This document shows, piece by piece, positions 7,001 to 8,552 of a stretch of DNA of 8,552 bases (position 1 is its first letter; every line of letters starts with the position of its first letter). Both the position numbers and the translations under genes were made by a program. Source of the DNA: Prolixibacteraceae bacterium (lineage in GTDB: Bacteria; Bacteroidota; Bacteroidia; Bacteroidales; Prolixibacteraceae); NCBI GenBank assembly GCA_003450125.1, contig DMFR01000057.1:914-9465 (forward strand). Direction: 5' to 3'. The notes below the pieces were generated by a model that had not been told where the DNA came from, made no database searches, and was given only the letters and a program-made list of their open reading frames with translations.

Positions 7001-7268
7001 AACCCGCCTTTTCTGGCCTGATGAAACGGACAAGCATCCCAATACCCTGGAATACATCAAGGACAAGAAGATTGACCTGGTGATCAATATTCCGAAAGAC
7101 CATACCAGCCGCGAGATCAGCAACGGGTACACCATTAGGCGCAGCGCCATTGATTACAGCATTCCGCTGATCACCAATGCCCGTTTGGCCAGCGCCTTCA
7201 TTTATGCCTTCTGCAAATACGAAATTGAAGACCTATCGATCAAAAGCTGGGACGAATACACCGACTAA
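4035..7268 (+). CDS. carB: Carbamoyl-phosphate synthase large subunit, eukaryote-like type
   Basis: CarB makes carbamoyl phosphate from bicarbonate, ammonia from CarA and two ATP. Its 1077 residues match the family (about 1070). Two homologous ATP-grasp halves are visible. The first (about 1-400) begins VIVLGSGALKIGEAGEFDYS and contains EYEVVRD (about 213-219) and NARLSRSSALASKATGYP (about 295-312). A linker domain follows. The second half (about 560-940) begins VIVLGSGAYRIGSSVEFDW and contains EHVEFAGVHSGDAT and IECNLRASRSFPFVSK (about 841-856). A C-terminal MGS-like allosteric domain (about 942-1077) has YATGGT, FWPDE and GYTIRRSAIDY. Several signatures match eukaryotic CPS1/CAD rather than E. 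coli CarB: HIGIVGECNVQ, where E. coli has a GVETGGSNVQ form, and IECNLRASRSFPF, where E. coli has IEVNPRAARTVPF. The enzyme is intact, lies 109 bases behind carA and is presumably co-transcribed. Confidence 0.96.
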   Translation: MINKDIKKVIVLGSGALKIGEAGEFDYSGSQALKALKEENIHTILINPNIATIQTSEDIADRIYFLPVTPFFVEQVIIKEKPDGILLAFGGQTALNCGVALFRKGILEKYNVKVLGTPVQSIIDTEDREIFAGKLGEIEVKTPRSIACLNMEEAFAAVKIVGYPIIIRAAYTLGGLGSGFCANDQELESLASKAFTYSPQILVEESIKGWKEVEYEVVRDRFNNCITVCNMENFDPLGIHTGESIVVAPSQTLSNSEYHKLRALAIKIIRHIGIVGECNVQYALDPHSEDYRVIEVNARLSRSSALASKATGYPLAFVAAKLGLGYGLHQLNNQVTKVTTAAFEPALDYIVCKIPRWDLNKFTGVSKNLGSSMKSVGEIMSIGRSFEEAIQKGIRMVGIGMHGFVANKEEITIEQIDEELSNPTDRRIFAIAEAFNKNYTVDEIYEKTKIDRWFLQKLQNIHISKNKLEAVNSLQSLPDSLLLQAKKEGYSDFQIARLVLKSSNKEINDDLLKVREWRKSKNILPSVKQIDTLAGEYPAQTNYLYLTYNGNEHDIEFPRDDKSVIVLGSGAYRIGSSVEFDWCSVNAITTIHKENYRSIMINYNPETVSTDYDTCDRLYFDELTFERVMDIVDLEAPKGVVLSMGGQIPNNLAMKLHRQQVPILGTSPLNIDRAEDRKKFSSLLDTLKIDQPRWSELTSIDDIYRFVDEVGFPVLIRPSYVLSGAAMNVVSNRDQLEHFLNLAANVSKEHPVVVSEFIEQAKEIEIDAVAKNGELVAYAISEHVEFAGVHSGDATIVFPPQKLYIETIRRIKKIARQIAKALEITGPFNMQLLAKDNDIKVIECNLRASRSFPFVSKVMKYNLIEIATQVMLDAPYRQPDKSLFELDYVGVKAPQFSFARLLNADPVLGVDMSSTGEVGCIGETYYEAILKSMLSVGYTIPKKNILISSGPARSKIELLQSAQLLADRGFNLYATGGTQKFLAENGIESTRLFWPDETDKHPNTLEYIKDKKIDLVINIPKDHTSREISNGYTIRRSAIDYSIPLITNARLASAFIYAFCKYEIEDLSIKSWDEYTD

Positions 7269-7269
7269 A

Positions 7270-7304
7270 GTTTCAGGTTTCAAGTTCAAAGTTTCAAGTT
7301 TGAG
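7270..7304 (+). repeat. Heptanucleotide array downstream of carB
   Basis: Starting two bases after the carB stop codon, the sequence reads in 7-base units such as GTTTCAG, GTTTCAA, GTTCAAA, GTTTCAA, GTTTGAG. It is the reverse complement of the TTGAAAC/TTTGAAC family in the carA-carB linker; 23 consecutive bases (7277-7299) match 3991-4013 perfectly in inverted orientation. carB is therefore flanked by inverted copies about 3.3 kb apart. The role is unknown. Confidence 0.75.
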
Positions 7305-7388
7305 CCCAATTCCAAAGCCTGGTTCTGGTAGGTAGAGAAGTAAAATTTTAAGGCTCTTAATCTATTTTGTTACCCACTTCACACACAT

Positions 7389-7427
7389 AAAGGTCATTCT
7401 GAATTCATTTTCAGGGTGACCTTTTTT
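7389..7427 (+). terminator. Intrinsic terminator of the carAB operon
   Basis: A 15-bp stem with two G-T wobbles pairs AAAGGTCATTCTGAA (7389-7403) with TTCAGGGTGACCTTT (7410-7424) around a six-base loop. It ends in a six-T tract (7422-7427). It lies about 120 bases after the carB stop codon and is the only strong terminator between carB and the next gene, so it marks the end of the carAB transcript. The stretch from there to about 7507 shows no gene or other structure that I can support. Confidence 0.85.
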
Positions 7428-7507
7428 ATTGATCGCCACTTCTCTTTTATCTATAGGACCTATGGCTGAATGATTCATTTAGGAACTGCCCTTCAAAGTA
7501 TATAATT

Positions 7508-7606
7508 ATTCGAAAGTTATTCATTGGCTATTCGAAACTTATTCGAAGTTTATCCGTATACACTCTAATAAGCTTCGAACTACCTTCGAACTACTTTCGA
7601 ACTAGT
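7508..7606. repeat. Phased TTCGAA repeat cluster upstream of the DUF6266-like gene
   Basis: The palindrome TTCGAA occurs six times, starting at 7509, 7531, 7542, 7574, 7585 and 7596. The spacings are 22, 11, 32, 11 and 11 bp, so the copies lie close to one face of the DNA helix. The left three continue as AAGTT, AACTT or AGTTT; the right three are near-perfect 11-base tandem units, TTCGAACTACC, TTCGAACTACT and TTCGAACTAGT. The cluster ends 35 bases before the ATG at 7642. It could be an operator array for the gene, or another degenerate short tandem repeat like the heptads elsewhere. No promoter box is convincing here. Confidence 0.7.
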
Positions 7607-7641
7607 CATTAGTCAACCAACACAAATTAAACTAAAACATC

Positions 7642-8265
7642 ATGGCAGAAGTACAAGACATTTTTGGTAAGGTGGCCTCGGGAAAAGTAGGCACAGTTTC
7701 ATTGTATCCATTAAGAGGCAAGACCATTATGCGCAGCCTACGAACCGACAAGGGTGGTCCGAGGACTGAAAATCAGTTGCGTAACCAGCGACGATTCAAG
7801 GAAATAAGAAAGTTTTGCACCCCGTTTAAGTTTGTAGTCATCCCCCGTATCTGGAATGATCTGGCAACCACCTCCAGCGGCTATCATCTGTTTATGAAAG
7901 CCAACAGCCCGGCCTTTGACCCGGATGGAGTACTGGCATATCCCGAAAAGATTCGCCTGTCGATGGGAAAACTTGCCCTGCCGGAAGGAATGCAGGCCAA
8001 AAGGACTTCTGAAGGGGGCACGACCATCGAGGTGAAGTGGGAAAAAGATCTTGAATTTGTTGGAATATCAAACAAAGATCAACTGATGGTCATCAGTACA
8101 GCAGGGGGCAAATATTCGAATATAAAGGATACAGGATTGACAAGGGGAAATCTTGGCGGAAGCTTTGAACTGCCTGCAATGGCTTCATCTGCCAGCCATA
8201 TTTACCTGTTTTTTGAATCCATCGACCAAAAGTATTATTCGGAGAGTGCATGTCTTGATATTTGA
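7642..8265 (+). CDS. DUF6266-like protein of unknown function
   Basis: This 207-residue protein has no known function. Its N-terminal pattern, SGKVGTVSLYPLRGKTIMRS followed by GPRTENQLRNQRRF (residues 13-52), and its C-terminal YLFFESIDQKYYSES (188-202) resemble the Bacteroidota-restricted DUF6266 family, whose members usually start with a GKVG...RS...PRT pattern. There is no signal peptide, transmembrane segment or obvious catalytic motif. The middle (about 95-150) looks beta-rich with alternating polar and hydrophobic residues, compatible with an immunoglobulin-like fold; that is a guess. The ATG at 7642 follows an A-rich stretch with no Shine-Dalgarno sequence. The gene stands alone after the carAB terminator, with a phased TTCGAA array in front and an inverted-repeat element behind, suggesting an accessory insertion unrelated to arginine metabolism. 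Family membership is from recalled pattern only. Confidence 0.7.
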   Translation: MAEVQDIFGKVASGKVGTVSLYPLRGKTIMRSLRTDKGGPRTENQLRNQRRFKEIRKFCTPFKFVVIPRIWNDLATTSSGYHLFMKANSPAFDPDGVLAYPEKIRLSMGKLALPEGMQAKRTSEGGTTIEVKWEKDLEFVGISNKDQLMVISTAGGKYSNIKDTGLTRGNLGGSFELPAMASSASHIYLFFESIDQKYYSESACLDI

Positions 8266-8310
8266 ACAGAGGATGAACCAGAATGCAAAGTATAACAAGT
8301 AACATTCAGA

Positions 8311-8522
8311 TATTTAAAACCTTATCTTTTGTGAAAACACCTTAGTAACACTGTCTAACCCCGCGAATCCAACCTTATTTACCTTGGTTAAGTTTAATGT
8401 AGAATAAGGAAATGATGTATCTGGATTAACGTTTTGCTTTTCATCACTTAAAAATAAGGTTGGGTTTGTGGGCGGATTAGCTGTTTTACTAAGGTGTTTT
8501 TCATGGAAATAAGGTTTCAATA
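8311..8522. repeat. Imperfect inverted-repeat element, possibly MITE-like
   Basis: Two arms of about 65 bases face each other: 8317-8380 and the reverse complement of 8452-8517. They share perfect blocks AAACCTTAT, AAAACACCTTAGTAA and CCAACCTTATTT, with mismatches between, and enclose about 71 bases. Part of the spacer plus its junction with the right arm (8403-8459) is a more diverged third copy of the unit in direct orientation to the right arm, sharing AATAAGG at both ends, GGATTA and TTTTCAT. The RNA of either strand could fold into a long hairpin. No clear target-site duplication is seen and no transposase is present. The element starts about 45 bases after the DUF6266-like gene, and nothing further is recognisable up to the window end. 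Confidence 0.65.
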
Positions 8523-8552
8523 AACTAATATAAGTAATAGAAACTAAATAAT

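Noticed and set aside
1..7304. CRISPR-like array reading of the repeats.
   Set aside because: The units are 7 or 11 bases with no spacers and no cas genes.
7467..7477. TGAATGATTCA as an ARG box.
   Set aside because: The half sites are too close together for the ArgR geometry, it is single, and it is not near an arginine gene start.
8353..8465. Integron attC site (GTCTAAC at 8353 and GTTGGGT at 8459 fit RYYYAAC and GTTRRRY).
   Set aside because: The two core sites are not complementary to each other as an attC requires, the consensus is very degenerate, the arms extend well beyond them, and no integrase or cassette array is visible.
8314..8520. 68-codon minus-strand frame over the inverted repeat as a gene.
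   Set aside because: It is made entirely of repeat units, matches no family I know, and is more easily explained as a chance open frame.

Overview
The window looks like chromosomal DNA from a Bacteroidota bacterium, most likely of the order Bacteroidales. Four things point there. ArgR, a GNAT acetyltransferase and ArgG lie together on one strand, an arrangement known from Bacteroides. Shine-Dalgarno sequences are absent. Both likely promoters in the divergent control region carry a TAnnTTTG-type -7 box. The last gene resembles a Bacteroidota-restricted family (DUF6266-like). These assignments rest on reading the sequence and recalled family knowledge; no search was run.

Layout. Positions 84-2590 (minus strand) hold argR, then a GNAT acetyltransferase, then argG. 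This is an arginine-biosynthesis operon that probably continues past the left edge. Positions 2591-2833 are a divergent control region. On the argR side it has two ArgR-type operator palindromes exactly 21 bp apart over a likely promoter. On the carA side it has a promoter-like box, a 43-codon leader ORF, and a perfect 10-bp hairpin with an eight-T tract ending 19 nt before carA. Positions 2834-7268 (plus strand) hold carA and carB, encoding the two subunits of glutamine-dependent carbamoyl-phosphate synthetase. A strong intrinsic terminator follows at 7389-7427. Positions 7428-8552 are accessory: a TTCGAA-rich 11-bp-phased repeat, one DUF6266-like gene of unknown function, and a roughly 200-bp inverted-repeat element that the window end cuts close to.

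How the genes work together. CarAB makes carbamoyl phosphate, shared by arginine and pyrimidine synthesis. ArgG uses the citrulline formed downstream of it. The GNAT protein is a candidate for the first, N-acylating step of the pathway. ArgR senses arginine. The control region therefore sits between the arginine-specific operon and the shared carbamoyl-phosphate operon. It appears to combine repressor control of argR with transcription attenuation of carAB.

The best candidates for undescribed biology are three. First, the carA leader: its hairpin must be read through to express carAB, it is overlapped by a small ORF as in enterobacterial pyrBI, and it has a competing antiterminator segment. 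Second, the heptanucleotide arrays that start within a few bases of the stop codon of argR, argG, carA and carB. Third, the helically phased TTCGAA cluster in front of the DUF6266-like gene. CarB itself reads like the eukaryotic CPS1/CAD type rather than the E. coli type.
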